Assembly (NCBI GenBank): GCA_017399175.1
Contig: JAFQEE010000024.1
Coordinates: 1 to 39,794 of the forward strand
Direction: 5' to 3'
From: Clostridia bacterium
GTDB lineage: Bacteria > Bacillota > Clostridia > Oscillospirales > Acutalibacteraceae
Length of the DNA: 39,794 bases
Below the pieces are notes generated by a model that saw nothing but the letters and a program-made list of their open reading frames with translations, made no database searches and was not told where the DNA came from. Each line of letters opens with the position of its first letter. Position 1 is the stretch's first letter. The translations under genes were made by a program, and so were the position numbers. Below are positions 25,841 to 34,833 of this stretch, in pieces.

Positions 25841-27268
25841 TCAATACTTTCTTGACAGTTTGCTTTCAGCTTCTTCTCTTGTAATAGCACCGCTGTTACA
25901 TTGAGCCATAATTTGCACATCGCTGTCCTTGAGATTATAAAATCTCCAGACTATGTAAGCAGCGAGATAACCTAATGTAGGAATCAATGCGTAAATGAAC
26001 CAGAATGCATCAAGTGCGTGAGGAGTCTGAGTAACTCCCATGGCTGCAAGTTGTTCAAAGTTATCTGCTTTAACAGTTACCCAACCTACAATAGGAAGTC
26101 CGAGAAGTCCTACGGAAAGTGAACTTGAAACAGCACCTGAAAGCTTTAGCACAAAGGACTGAATGGCAAAGGTTATTCCCTTTGCTTCAATATTTGATTT
26201 ATATTGACCATATTCCACACAATCCGGTGTAAACATAAACAACATAACACCTATTGCAGATGTTGGAAGTGCTCTGATAACGGATAATATTACAAAATAT
26301 ATTGGGTTTTTATATCCGCAAAGCCACATAAGTATGCCTGACGCAACTACTACAACTGTACATATTCTGAACATTTTCATTTTGTCGTATTTTCTGAGAA
26401 GCTTCGGTATAAGCAGATTTGCAGCAAGTCCAAAAGGAGTGCCAAAAGCACCAACTATAGTTGTAAAAAGTGAGTCGTGGAATAAATAGTAAGATGCCAG
26501 GAGGTTAAGAGCATTTACATAGTTCACGCTTGAATACAAAAACACACCTAAATAATAAATCAGGAGATATTTGTTTTTCACAAGATAGGCGAGCATCATT
26601 TTAATGGTAAAGGACTCCTCCGTCACAATTGCCGGATGTCTTTCTTTCACATTGATACAAGCAGGAATCATGGTTGCAATTGCAATAACAGCACTGATAA
26701 TAGCTGCTGTTGTGTAGTTACTTCCCACTCTTTCGCTTACTAAAAATGTAGCAAGCATAGGAGTAAGTATACCACCAACAGAACCCCAAAGACTCCTATA
26801 TGCCATCATACTGTTTCTTTCGTCCATATTATCGGTCATATAAGTAAGAAGGCCGAAAATAGGCACATCGCAAAGTGTATATGCTGTATCCCACAAAAGA
26901 TAAGTAACGGCAAACCACAAAAGCTGTGCATTTTCCGATATACCGTCCGGAATTGAGAACATAAACACACTGATTACAGGAATGAAAAATAGAGAAATCT
27001 TTAACCAGGGTATGCATTTGTTTCCGCTTTTGAATCTGATTTTATCAAAAAGAACTCCAAAAACCGCATCATTGACAGCATCCCATATTTTAACTGCAAG
27101 CATAACACCCGCAACCTTCAACGGGTCAAGACCGAGAAGCACAAAATATGTAGTTAAGCATCCGCCGACAAAGGAGCCGATAGCACTCTGACCGGTAAAA
27201 TAAACATAATAACTTCTTCTTTCAAGACCGCTTGTCTGCCATTCTGACGGAGCTTTTAATTTAATCAT
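25841..27268 (-). CDS. GPH-family sugar:cation symporter (MelB-like)
   Basis: 475 residues from ATG 27268, which has GAGGAAAATTT upstream; the longer ORF start at 27316 lacks one. About 12 membrane segments. Family signatures: KIWDAVNDAVFGVLFDK in the loop of helices 2-3 (the Asp/Asn cation and sugar-binding region of MelB-type carriers), YMTDNMDERNSMMAYRS, and a cytoplasmic C-terminus (FYNLKDSDVQ). It would import a glycoside with H+ or Na+. It is in the same direction as the second transporter and the GH13 enzyme, but separated from them by about 720 bases of repeats and a terminator, so it is its own transcript. Confidence 0.85.
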   Translation of the reverse strand: MIKLKAPSEWQTSGLERRSYYVYFTGQSAIGSFVGGCLTTYFVLLGLDPLKVAGVMLAVKIWDAVNDAVFGVLFDKIRFKSGNKCIPWLKISLFFIPVISVFMFSIPDGISENAQLLWFAVTYLLWDTAYTLCDVPIFGLLTYMTDNMDERNSMMAYRSLWGSVGGILTPMLATFLVSERVGSNYTTAAIISAVIAIATMIPACINVKERHPAIVTEESFTIKMMLAYLVKNKYLLIYYLGVFLYSSVNYVNALNLLASYYLFHDSLFTTIVGAFGTPFGLAANLLIPKLLRKYDKMKMFRICTVVVVASGILMWLCGYKNPIYFVILSVIRALPTSAIGVMLFMFTPDCVEYGQYKSNIEAKGITFAIQSFVLKLSGAVSSSLSVGLLGLPIVGWVTVKADNFEQLAAMGVTQTPHALDAFWFIYALIPTLGYLAAYIVWRFYNLKDSDVQIMAQCNSGAITREEAESKLSRKY

Positions 27269-27479
27269 AAATTTTCCTCTTTTCATACATTTTCTGAAAC
27301 AGCCACCACAGGACACGCATCTGCATCAATTATAATTTTCACAGGTTTCCTTAACATTGTATTTAAACTATAATACCATAATTTTTCAAACTTCACAACA
27401 CCATTAATTCACAACCTGAAAACTACTGCAAATTATAATTTGTCGGGATGATATGAAATTATAATTGAAAGTAAAATTT

Positions 27480-27816
27480 CGTAGGGGCTGACGACCACGG
27501 CAGCCCGAAATAGGCGTGCAGATAAACCAACAGCGGGACGCCGAGTTATCGTCCCCTACAACACACCAAATCGGTCGCCTTGTAGGGGCGGGTCTCCGTG
27601 CCCGACCGCGAATTTATCGGTTAACTACGGGCAGGCACAGAGCCCTGTCCCTACAACCAATCCCATTGGTTATTATTTATAATCGCGTCGCAGACACTCG
27701 CCTACCGGCTCAGACAGTGCTTCTGCTTCGCAGAGGTGTCCACCGGACACCCGCACCCATGCCCTCCCGAACTTTTAATATGCACTTGCGGGCGAGCACG
27801 GAGACTCGCCCCTACA
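27480..27816. repeat. Cluster of GTAGGGG hairpin repeats
   Basis: Alternating copies: CGTAGGGGCTGACG at 27480; TTGTAGGGGCGGGTCTCCG near 27579; its inverted partner ending CCTGTCCCTACAA near 27657; and another inverted end ACGGAGACTCGCCCCTACA near 27816. The segment after each (CCAAT...ATTGGTT...TTTATAAT, near 27658 and 27819) is also duplicated. No gene; a 145-codon plus-strand ORF here is repeat-derived. Confidence 0.75.
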
Positions 27817-27861
27817 TTCCAACCATATTGGTTTTATTTTATAATTGCAACGCAATTCCGA

Positions 27862-27900
27862 CACTTTGCACTTTGCACTTTGCGTTTTGCATTTTGCATT
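27862..27900 (+). repeat. Seven-base tandem repeat, about 5.6 copies
   Basis: Units CACTTTG x3, then CGTTTTG, CATTTTG and CATT. It sits between the hairpin cluster and the terminator of the transporter gene. Slippage-prone. Confidence 0.8.
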
Positions 27901-27924
27901 CATCCCTACAACCTCCAAATTATA

Positions 27925-27970
27925 TAAAAAAAACAATCCCCTTGCATGGTTAATCCGATACAAGGGGATT
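27925..27970 (-). terminator. Terminator of the GH13/transporter operon
   Basis: Perfect 10-base arms (AATCCCCTTG at 27935-27944 and complement at 27961-27970); on the minus strand followed by GTTTTTTTT. About 20 bases past the stop of the transporter at 27990. Confidence 0.88.
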
Positions 27971-27989
27971 TTCTATTGATTTTGTTATT

Positions 27990-29345
27990 TTATGCTTTGT
28001 TTGTGTTTTTCTTTTCTTTCTTAAGAAGTGCAATCATAGGAATGAATACGAAGATTGCAACAACACCGGCATAAAGGAAGATTGCCTTTGTTGGAAGCAC
28101 ATCATCTGCACCTGCTGTATTCTTTGTTGCAATGTTACCGAGAGTAGGGCCAACTACCATTGGGATAAGAACAGCGAATACCATTCTGATACCTTGGAAA
28201 AGACCTACATTATCCTGTGGAGTGTAATCTCGTGTTGATGCACCAAGCTGAATTGTAAGAACAAGGTAACCGATAAGCACAGGAGCAATACCAACGATAA
28301 TTGTCATAATACTTGTTGATGTTGAGAGAATGAAAAGACCCACAACAAGAAGTGCTGAACTTGTAAGGAACGCAACAGACTTGCTCTTTTCTGCAGCCTT
28401 CATAAGAATTACAATACCGGCTATGATTGAAGCCACTGAAATAACTGCAGGAACAATAATTCCCGCTGAAAGGAAGTTTACATCTGCATTTGCAGGAAGA
28501 ACAACATCAGTAAGATAAATGATAAGATAAGGGAAGAAAACCTGGAATGCAATATTGAAGATACAAAGTGCTGAAAGGACTAAATAAAGTCCACTATTTT
28601 CTTTAATAACACTTGGTCTGAATCCATAGAAAAGGTCTGCCCAATAACTTGTATTTCTCTTTTCTGCATTTTCAAATTTCTTCGGATTATCAATAAGGAA
28701 TACACCTGCAACACCAACGATTGCAACAAAAGCACCCATACCAATAAAGAATACACTGTATGAGATTGTTCCTGCTGTAGCCATACCGCCAACTACCATA
28801 ATTACAGCCATAGCGATAAAGCCCATAAATGTTGAAGCTGTTTCAACCTTTGGTCGTGATTCAGGTGTTGTAACATCAGTAACCCAGGCATTAAATGCAG
28901 AGTCGTTACTTGTTGAGCCCATAAATGTCATTACAATGTCCATTACGATAACAACCCAAGCAGTTGCAGTAATGATTTCACCAGGTTCAGTAAGACCAAA
29001 AACCTTCGCAACATTATCTTTTGTTATAAATCCGAAAAGAGCAGTTACAATACCCCAGGCAATATAGCCGAAAGAGATAAATGCTTTACGGTTTTTAAGT
29101 TTTTCACTGAGAGTACCCATAATAAAGGTTGTCACAACAGCAGTAATTGCTGACAGTGTAACCATTATGTTAACCGCGTCAGTAAGTGTAATAGATGCAC
29201 CTAAAATACCTTCGTTATAAACACAGTCATTTAAGAATGTGTTAAAATACATATTCTCAACGTTCCAGGCAAGCAAACCCATAAACATAAAGAGAAGGAT
29301 TCCTGTCCAGACACGCTTTGATAATTTTCCGTTATTATTACTCAT
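27990..29345 (-). CDS. MFS-type sugar transporter partnered with GH13 enzyme
   Basis: 451 residues, about 12 membrane segments, GAGGTAAAAAT before the ATG. It begins with a short basic tail (KLSKRVW), then MGTLSEKLKNRKAFISFG, the loop 2-3 motif of the MFS/GPH superfamily, and TSNDSAFNAWVTDVTTPESR. It lies 11 bases after the alpha-glucosidase and is clearly cotranscribed, so it should import the glucoside that enzyme cleaves, probably isomalto-oligosaccharides. The family is certain; the exact sugar is inferred from the neighbour. Confidence 0.87.
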   Translation of the reverse strand: MSNNNGKLSKRVWTGILLFMFMGLLAWNVENMYFNTFLNDCVYNEGILGASITLTDAVNIMVTLSAITAVVTTFIMGTLSEKLKNRKAFISFGYIAWGIVTALFGFITKDNVAKVFGLTEPGEIITATAWVVIVMDIVMTFMGSTSNDSAFNAWVTDVTTPESRPKVETASTFMGFIAMAVIMVVGGMATAGTISYSVFFIGMGAFVAIVGVAGVFLIDNPKKFENAEKRNTSYWADLFYGFRPSVIKENSGLYLVLSALCIFNIAFQVFFPYLIIYLTDVVLPANADVNFLSAGIIVPAVISVASIIAGIVILMKAAEKSKSVAFLTSSALLVVGLFILSTSTSIMTIIVGIAPVLIGYLVLTIQLGASTRDYTPQDNVGLFQGIRMVFAVLIPMVVGPTLGNIATKNTAGADDVLPTKAIFLYAGVVAIFVFIPMIALLKKEKKNTNKA

Positions 29346-29356
29346 ATTTTTACCTC

Positions 29357-31033
29357 TTATTTACCAAAATAATATACACGACATTCGTATGGTCTTGTTA
29401 CGAAAGAGTTGTGAGTTACAGGGTTAAGACGATAGTTTGAAAGTACAAGTTCACCCTTTGAAAGGTCATAGCCTGCAGGAGCCTCAAAATTCACGCACTT
29501 TTCAGAGAATGAACATACAACGAGAGCTTTTTCACCGTCAAGAGTTCTTTCATAAACAAAGAGCTTATCGCTATTTTGGTAATACTGCTTGAAATCACCA
29601 TAAATTATAACTTCGTGTTCCTTACGGAATTTAAGAAGCTTACGGTAATAGTTAAGAATTGAGTTTTCGTCAGCCTCAGCCTGTGCCACATTGATTTCTG
29701 TGTAGTTAGGATTGAGATTAAACCAAGGCTCAACTGTTGAGAAGCCTGCATATTCGCTGTCGTCCCATTGAACAGGAGTTCTTGAGTTTTCACGGGAGCC
29801 TGCGTTTGCCATCTTAAGGAATTTTTCACCTTTAATACCTAATTTTGCAAAGGTCTTTTCGTTGTTGAATGTCATCATGTCCTTGAATTCATCAATGGAG
29901 TGGAGTTCGATATTTGTCATACCGATTTCCTGTCCCTGATAAATAAACGGAGTACCCTTCTGCATATAGCACATTGTTGCAAGCATCTTTGCACTTTCAA
30001 CTCTGTATTTAAGACTACCGTAACGGTCAACAATTCGTGGGTGGTCATGGTTTTCAAGATAAAGTGTATGCCAACCCTTACCGTTCATAGCATCATACCA
30101 TTTCTGGTAGCACTTTTTCATCTTTTTAAGGCTGAACGGAGTCTTAATCCAGTCAGTCATAAAGCAGTCTGCTTCAAGATGGTCAAAACTGAACATTGTT
30201 TTAAGAACCTGAGTTTCGTCTTCAGTTACAAAACGAAGAACCTTTTCAGGTGTAATCAGCGGACCTTCACCAACCGTGAAGCAGTCATACTTTGAAAGAA
30301 CATCATCGTGGAATTCCTTAAGATATTCATAAAGGTGAGGACCACAATTGTAATGTTCCATACCTGCAGCAACAGGAATCGGAATAGCGTTTGGAAGTCC
30401 TTCACGCTTTGAAATGTATGTAATAACATCTTCACGGAATCCGTCAACACCCATATCAAGCCAGAATTTCATAACATTCTTAACTTCTTCTCTTACCTTT
30501 GGGTTATCCATATTAAGGTCAGGCTGACCTTTTGTGAACACGTGAAGATAATACTCGTCAACTTCAGGAACATATTCCCAAGCACCACCTTCAAAAGTTG
30601 AAAGCCAGTTATTAGGTGGTTTCTTACCATTCTTACCCTTACCTTTTCTCCAGATATAATAATCGTGGTATGGGTTGTCAACGCTCTTACAAGCTTCCTT
30701 GAACCAATGATGTTCAGTTGATGTGTGATTGACAACAAGGTCCATAAACACTTTCATTCCGCGTTCGTGACAACCTGCAAGAACCTTTTTGAATGTTTCC
30801 ATATCACCGTATTCAGGGTTAATATCCCTGTAATCAGCAATATCGTAACCGTAGTCAGCGTTAGGTGACTTGAAAAGAGGTGAGAACCAGATAGCATCAA
30901 CACCGATGCTCTTAACATAGTCAAGTTTTTCATAAATACCCTCAAGGTCACCGATACCGTCACCATTAGAGTCCTTGAAACTACGCGGCCAAATCTGATA
31001 AACAACCATTTCTTTGTACCAAGCTTTTTTCAT
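29357..31033 (-). CDS. GH13 alpha-glucosidase, probably alpha-1,6-specific (oligo-1,6-glucosidase/dextran glucosidase)
   Basis: 558 residues, cytoplasmic (no signal peptide), usual length for GH13 subfamily 31. Ca-binding-type loop DSNGDGIGDL (21-30), region I DLVVNHTS, nucleophile D202 in GVDGFREDV, acid/base E256 in FTVGEGP, stabiliser D330 in LENHDHPRI, and region V QPDLN (170-174). The residue after the nucleophile is Val (V203), the residue known to mark alpha-1,6 over alpha-1,4 specificity in this subfamily. It hydrolyses isomaltose-type ends to glucose after import by the adjacent transporter. It is first in its operon; a promoter lies at 31060-31089. Confidence 0.93.
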   Translation of the reverse strand: MKKAWYKEMVVYQIWPRSFKDSNGDGIGDLEGIYEKLDYVKSIGVDAIWFSPLFKSPNADYGYDIADYRDINPEYGDMETFKKVLAGCHERGMKVFMDLVVNHTSTEHHWFKEACKSVDNPYHDYYIWRKGKGKNGKKPPNNWLSTFEGGAWEYVPEVDEYYLHVFTKGQPDLNMDNPKVREEVKNVMKFWLDMGVDGFREDVITYISKREGLPNAIPIPVAAGMEHYNCGPHLYEYLKEFHDDVLSKYDCFTVGEGPLITPEKVLRFVTEDETQVLKTMFSFDHLEADCFMTDWIKTPFSLKKMKKCYQKWYDAMNGKGWHTLYLENHDHPRIVDRYGSLKYRVESAKMLATMCYMQKGTPFIYQGQEIGMTNIELHSIDEFKDMMTFNNEKTFAKLGIKGEKFLKMANAGSRENSRTPVQWDDSEYAGFSTVEPWFNLNPNYTEINVAQAEADENSILNYYRKLLKFRKEHEVIIYGDFKQYYQNSDKLFVYERTLDGEKALVVCSFSEKCVNFEAPAGYDLSKGELVLSNYRLNPVTHNSFVTRPYECRVYYFGK

Positions 31034-31059
31034 AAAATAACACCCCTATTTGATGTAAG

Positions 31060-31089
31060 ATTATATATACACTTAAGTATAGCATACAA
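31060..31089 (-). promoter_or_regulatory. Promoter of the GH13/transporter operon with a palindrome in the spacer
   Basis: On the minus strand TTGTAT (31084-31089), an 18-base spacer and TATAAT (31060-31065). The spacer has a near-palindrome centred on CTTAAG (31072-31077), one mismatch in 14 bases, a possible repressor site. Confidence 0.55.
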
Positions 31090-31134
31090 GAAATCAAAAT
31101 ACAATTAAAATAATAATATTTATTAAAAACAAAA

Positions 31135-31199
31135 TGTCATTCTGAGCGAAGCGAAGAATCTCAAATAGATTCTTCGTCGTTTCACTCCTCAGAATGACA
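31135..31199. repeat. CATTCTGAG inverted-repeat element
   Basis: TGTCATTCTGAG at the left end and CTCAGAATGACA at the right, with GAAGAATCTC and GATTCTTCG inside, giving a nearly complete 65-base hairpin. Same family as 25663. Gap 31090-31310 otherwise holds only a short hairpin (GCAAGA-CAA-TCTTGC, 31223-31237) and a GC-richer tract to about 31300 that I cannot assign. Confidence 0.78.
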
Positions 31200-31310
31200 T
31201 CTTTTAATTATATTTTATTTTTGCAAGACAATCTTGCTGAGCCGAAGCTGTATCGGGTATACCGCGAGACGCGAGTAAGGCAGGATTGCGAAAAATCAGC
31301 CAAAATCCCT

Positions 31311-31469
31311 TTATTTTTCGGGTGCGAATTGGTCCTTACCTACATGACATAAAGGGCAGAAAAACTCGTCCGGTAATTCGTCAAACTTTGTTCCGGGAGT
31401 AATGTCCATTTCGGGACATCCTGCATCCTCGTCATACATCCATCCGCAGACTTCACACACATAAACCAT
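31311..31469 (-). CDS. Rubredoxin
   Basis: 52 residues. The two iron-binding knuckles are complete: YVCEVCGWMYDEDAG (C5, C8) and FFCPLCHVGKDQF (C38, C41), with PGTKFDELPDEF between them, the standard rubredoxin order and length. It holds one FeS4 centre and transfers single electrons in the cytosol, in anaerobes often to oxygen- or peroxide-reducing enzymes such as rubrerythrin; none is adjacent here. Ribosome site AAGAGTG before the ATG is modest. Confidence 0.93.
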   Translation of the reverse strand: MVYVCEVCGWMYDEDAGCPEMDITPGTKFDELPDEFFCPLCHVGKDQFAPEK

Positions 31470-31527
31470 AAAATCACTCTTTTCTGTTTTTTATAGTTTA
31501 TGTTGTCTTATATAGTTTATTCGGAAA

Positions 31528-32376
31528 TTATTTTGCTGAAACGATGAAGCTCTCAAGTGTTGCCTTACCGTTTTCATCAGTATATCCGATTGAAACAGTA
31601 TATGTGATGTTATCAACTTTCTGTTCATATACCAATGTTGCTTTACTGTAATTGAATGTATTTCCTTTATAATACTCTGCAACAGTAATATTCTTTGGAT
31701 TACCAAAGCCATTTACGACTTCTGCATATGATGAATCTGTGTTTACTGTATCACCAAGCTTGAATTTTGCCCATTCACTATCATTTTTAATGGTCTTTAC
31801 GATACCTGCTTCGCTGATTACGCAGTCACCTGCTGCTGCAACATTAGCAGTTTTATTCATAACCTTGATTTTGATAATTTCATTTTGACCGTTCTTAATC
31901 ATTGCGTTTGCTTCTGCGCCTGCTTTAACAGCCTGATTAACATCAGTTCTTCCAACAAGAGTCCAACCCTGTGCAACGATATCCTTAAGAGTTGTCTGAT
32001 GTAATACAAACTGAGATGAACCTACTGAAACAGTATTTGGAATAGTATTTACAGGATTTTTTGCTGTATATCTTTTTGCAATAAATGTAACACCTGATGA
32101 TGCAGTTGTGTTTGGTTTACCCTCTTTAAGTTCATAATTCTTAACATCAACAACCTTGAAAAGATTTGCAGGTTCTGTACGATTCGGGTTTACAAACGGC
32201 TCTGCAGTTGTCTGTTCTTCTTTCTTTGATGATGGTTCGTTTTTGTTTGTTGTGCCGTTATCATCTGTCTGTTCTGTTGGATTTGTTGAGTTTTCGTCGT
32301 CTTTACCATTCTTATCACAAGCAGCAAATGAGAACAACAAAGTAAGAACTAAAAATATTGCTAAAAACTTTTTCAT
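31528..32376 (-). CDS. Lipoprotein of unknown function
   Basis: 282 residues. Leader MKKFLAIFLVLTLLFSF then lipobox FAAC with lipidated C20. An Asn/Thr/Glu/Lys linker to about residue 65 leads to a globular domain with repeated VTY/TVSIGY-type beta strands and GFGNPKNITVAEYYKG. Not recognised. It follows the EEP gene by 72 bases on the same strand and may share its transcript; the rubredoxin lies downstream. Confidence 0.8.
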   Translation of the reverse strand: MKKFLAIFLVLTLLFSFAACDKNGKDDENSTNPTEQTDDNGTTNKNEPSSKKEEQTTAEPFVNPNRTEPANLFKVVDVKNYELKEGKPNTTASSGVTFIAKRYTAKNPVNTIPNTVSVGSSQFVLHQTTLKDIVAQGWTLVGRTDVNQAVKAGAEANAMIKNGQNEIIKIKVMNKTANVAAAGDCVISEAGIVKTIKNDSEWAKFKLGDTVNTDSSYAEVVNGFGNPKNITVAEYYKGNTFNYSKATLVYEQKVDNITYTVSIGYTDENGKATLESFIVSAK

Positions 32377-32448
32377 AGAAATTATCTCCTTAATTAAAGA
32401 AATTCAACTTAAATATTATATCACAACCATGCTTTTCATACAAGTGTT

Positions 32449-33333
32449 TTATTTAAGACTTGCTTTTATCATATAATGGTCAGAAACATTAGTTTTTGCA
32501 CCTGTATCTGTTACAACCTCATAACTGTTAACCGTAAAACCATCGTTTGTAAATATGTAGTCAATCGGTCTGCCGACAGTTTCCTTTGTCCAGCCGTTGT
32601 ATGTGACCATATTGTCACCATTTTCCACAGTTTTGTTAGCATTTTTAAATCCGTTTTTCTCCAAAGCCACACAACCCGGTGCATCGCTGTACTGATTGAA
32701 GTCACCTGTTATTACAACAGGAATGTTGCCATAAGATACACTTACTTCTTTTGCCTTTTCGGATACAAGTTCTCCGCCTAAATTCTGTGCACCCTCACTT
32801 GAATTGTCAAAATGAGTGTTGAAATGTGCAAAAATCTTTCCTGTTGCCTTGTTTTTAAGAATCACATAGGAGCAAATTCTGTAACAGCCTGCATCAGGAT
32901 ACTTTGATTCCACATCGGGAGTATCAGTAAGCCAGAAAGTATTACTTTCAAGAAGCTCAAACTTATCTTTAAGATAGAAAATTCCGTTCATTTCTGACTT
33001 CTTTTCATTTTCATCTCCACCGCGTTTTACACCGTAGTAATTATATTGCGGTAAAAATTCTTCCATTTTCTTTACCCAGTCACTGTTAATCTCCTGAACA
33101 CCAAGAGTGTCAGGCATCTGGTCATTAATCTGCTGTGCAAAAAGTTTTGCTCTTTTATTACTGCCTGTACCTTCAAGCACATTCCCCCAAGGTGCAGCAG
33201 TATTATATGATGCCACAATAATATTTTCGTTATCGTTCAGTCTTTCGTCTGTCGGTTTAATCACAACGCCACCTCCGAATAGTCCTGTAATTGCCGTAAT
33301 AATACTCAAGAAAAATGCCAATACCTTTGACAT
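32449..33333 (-). CDS. Endonuclease/exonuclease/phosphatase-family hydrolase with N-terminal hydrophobic leader
   Basis: 294 residues from ATG 33333, with AGAGGTGATT upstream; the ORF start at 33402 is too early. Residues 3-25 are hydrophobic (VLAFFLSIITAITGLFGGG), a signal peptide or anchor, so the catalytic domain is exported. EEP motifs: VASYNTA, LGVQEIN, FNTHFDN, ITGDFNQYSD, RPIDYIF and SDHYMI (metal-binding N, E, D, N, D, H in the usual order). The family includes sphingomyelinases, nucleases and phosphodiesterases, and the substrate cannot be read from these motifs. Divergent from trkA. Confidence 0.85.
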   Translation of the reverse strand: MSKVLAFFLSIITAITGLFGGGVVIKPTDERLNDNENIIVASYNTAAPWGNVLEGTGSNKRAKLFAQQINDQMPDTLGVQEINSDWVKKMEEFLPQYNYYGVKRGGDENEKKSEMNGIFYLKDKFELLESNTFWLTDTPDVESKYPDAGCYRICSYVILKNKATGKIFAHFNTHFDNSSEGAQNLGGELVSEKAKEVSVSYGNIPVVITGDFNQYSDAPGCVALEKNGFKNANKTVENGDNMVTYNGWTKETVGRPIDYIFTNDGFTVNSYEVVTDTGAKTNVSDHYMIKASLK

Positions 33334-33386
33334 AAAAATCACCTCTGTAAATAATTTATCATAAAAACTTATGAAGGTCAATTCTG

Positions 33387-33417
33387 TATTGTAAAAATAC
33401 AATATTTATGATAGAAT
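33387..33417 (+). promoter_or_regulatory. trkA promoter with palindrome over the -35
   Basis: TTGTAA (33390-33395), a 16-base spacer and TAGAAT (33412-33417). The palindrome TATTGTA-AAAA-TACAATA (33387-33404) covers the -35, so a repressor site is possible. Confidence 0.55.
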
Positions 33418-33463
33418 GTTAGTTGGTATATTATCATTTAATAAACTTTTCAGGAGAATGTTT

Positions 33464-34822
33464 ATGAATATCGTAATTGTAGGTGACGGAAAAGTCGGTG
33501 CAACACTTGTTGAACACCTTTCTATGGAAGGACACGATGTAGTTGTCATTGACCGTGACCAGAAAATTGTTGAACAAATGGTAAACTCATATGATGTAAT
33601 GGGCATTTGCGGTAATGGTGCAAACTGCGAGTTACAGCTTGAAGCAGGAGTTGATGCAAGCGACCTTTTTATTGCTGCAACATCATCTGACGAGCTTAAT
33701 ATTCTCAGTTGTCTTATGGCTAAAAAAGCAGGTGCAAAGCACACTATTGCTAGAGTCCGTAATCCCGATTATCTCAATCAGCTTCCATTCTTCAAGGACG
33801 CATTGGGACTTAGTATGGTTGTTAATCCCGAATACGACGCGGCAAACGAAATTGCAAAGGTTCTCCGTTTTCCAAACGCTATAAATATCGAAACATTTTA
33901 TCGCGGACTTATGGACCTTGTTGAACTTAAAATTGACGAGGGCAACCCACTCTGCAATATGCAACTTACAGATATTTTCAATAAATTTGATGTTAAAATT
34001 CTTGTTTGTGCAGTACAGAGAAAAAATGAGGTTATCATTCCTCGTGGTGACTTTGTACTTAAATCAGGCGACAGAATTCATGTTACAGCACCTCGCGGTG
34101 TTCTTGTAAACTTTATGAAAAAGCTCAAAATTTATAAGCATCGTACAAAGGATATTATGATTATCGGTGGCGGTAAGATGGGTTATTATCTTGCTCGTCA
34201 GCTTTGTGAAACAGGCGGATATAACATTAAAATCATCGAAAACGACCTTGAACGCTGTGAAAAACTCTGTGAAATGTTGCCTGATGCCGACATTATTCAC
34301 GGTGACGGTACAGACAGAGCAATACTCCTTGAACAGGGACTTGAAGGACAGGATGCTTTTGTTGCACTTACCACAATTGATGAAGAAAACATTATTTCAA
34401 CCATGTACGCATCTTCTCTCGGTGTAAGTAAAACCGTTGCAAAAGTTAACCGTGTTTCTTACGAAGTGCTTGAAAGTATCGGTATGGATAGTGCAATTTC
34501 ATCAAAGACAATCGCAGCAAACAGAATTATCGCTTATGTCCGTGCCCTTGAAAATTCAGGTGAGGAATCAAGTGTTCAGACACTTTACAAATTAGTTGGT
34601 GGTCGTGTTGAGGCACTTGAATTCAAAATTGAAACTGATTTTTCAGCAATTGATGTTCCCCTTCGTGACCTTCGTTTAGGCAAAGATACTCTTATCGCTT
34701 GTATCATACGAAATCATAAGGTTATTTATCCCGGCGGTAATGACAGTATTGAATTGGGTGACCGTGTTGTTGTTGTTACAAAAAGCAATCACATTACAAG
34801 TATTAACGAAATTTTTGAGTAA
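33464..34822 (+). CDS. trkA: Trk potassium uptake regulator TrkA
   Basis: 452 residues from ATG 33464, preceded by AGGAG at 7 bases; upstream in-frame starts at 33416 and 33458 are less suited. Two tandem RCK halves: nucleotide-binding loops VIVGDGKVGATLVEHL (N-terminus) and IIGGGKMGYYLARQL (near residue 230), each followed by a TrkA-C domain. It binds NAD(H)/ATP on the cytoplasmic face of TrkH and gates K+ uptake. trkH follows after 11 bases. The double-domain form is typical of TrkA; the minus-strand protein at 36335 is the single-domain KtrA form. Confidence 0.95.
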   Translation: MNIVIVGDGKVGATLVEHLSMEGHDVVVIDRDQKIVEQMVNSYDVMGICGNGANCELQLEAGVDASDLFIAATSSDELNILSCLMAKKAGAKHTIARVRNPDYLNQLPFFKDALGLSMVVNPEYDAANEIAKVLRFPNAINIETFYRGLMDLVELKIDEGNPLCNMQLTDIFNKFDVKILVCAVQRKNEVIIPRGDFVLKSGDRIHVTAPRGVLVNFMKKLKIYKHRTKDIMIIGGGKMGYYLARQLCETGGYNIKIIENDLERCEKLCEMLPDADIIHGDGTDRAILLEQGLEGQDAFVALTTIDEENIISTMYASSLGVSKTVAKVNRVSYEVLESIGMDSAISSKTIAANRIIAYVRALENSGEESSVQTLYKLVGGRVEALEFKIETDFSAIDVPLRDLRLGKDTLIACIIRNHKVIYPGGNDSIELGDRVVVVTKSNHITSINEIFE

Positions 34823-34833
34823 GGCGAAAATAA

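Noticed and set aside
27516-27953. 145-codon plus-strand ORF
   Set aside because: Made of hairpin repeats and a seven-base tandem array; no start signal or protein-like composition.
31215-31300. Possible small RNA or gene in the GC-richer tract
   Set aside because: Only a 6-base hairpin and no clear promoter, terminator or ORF.
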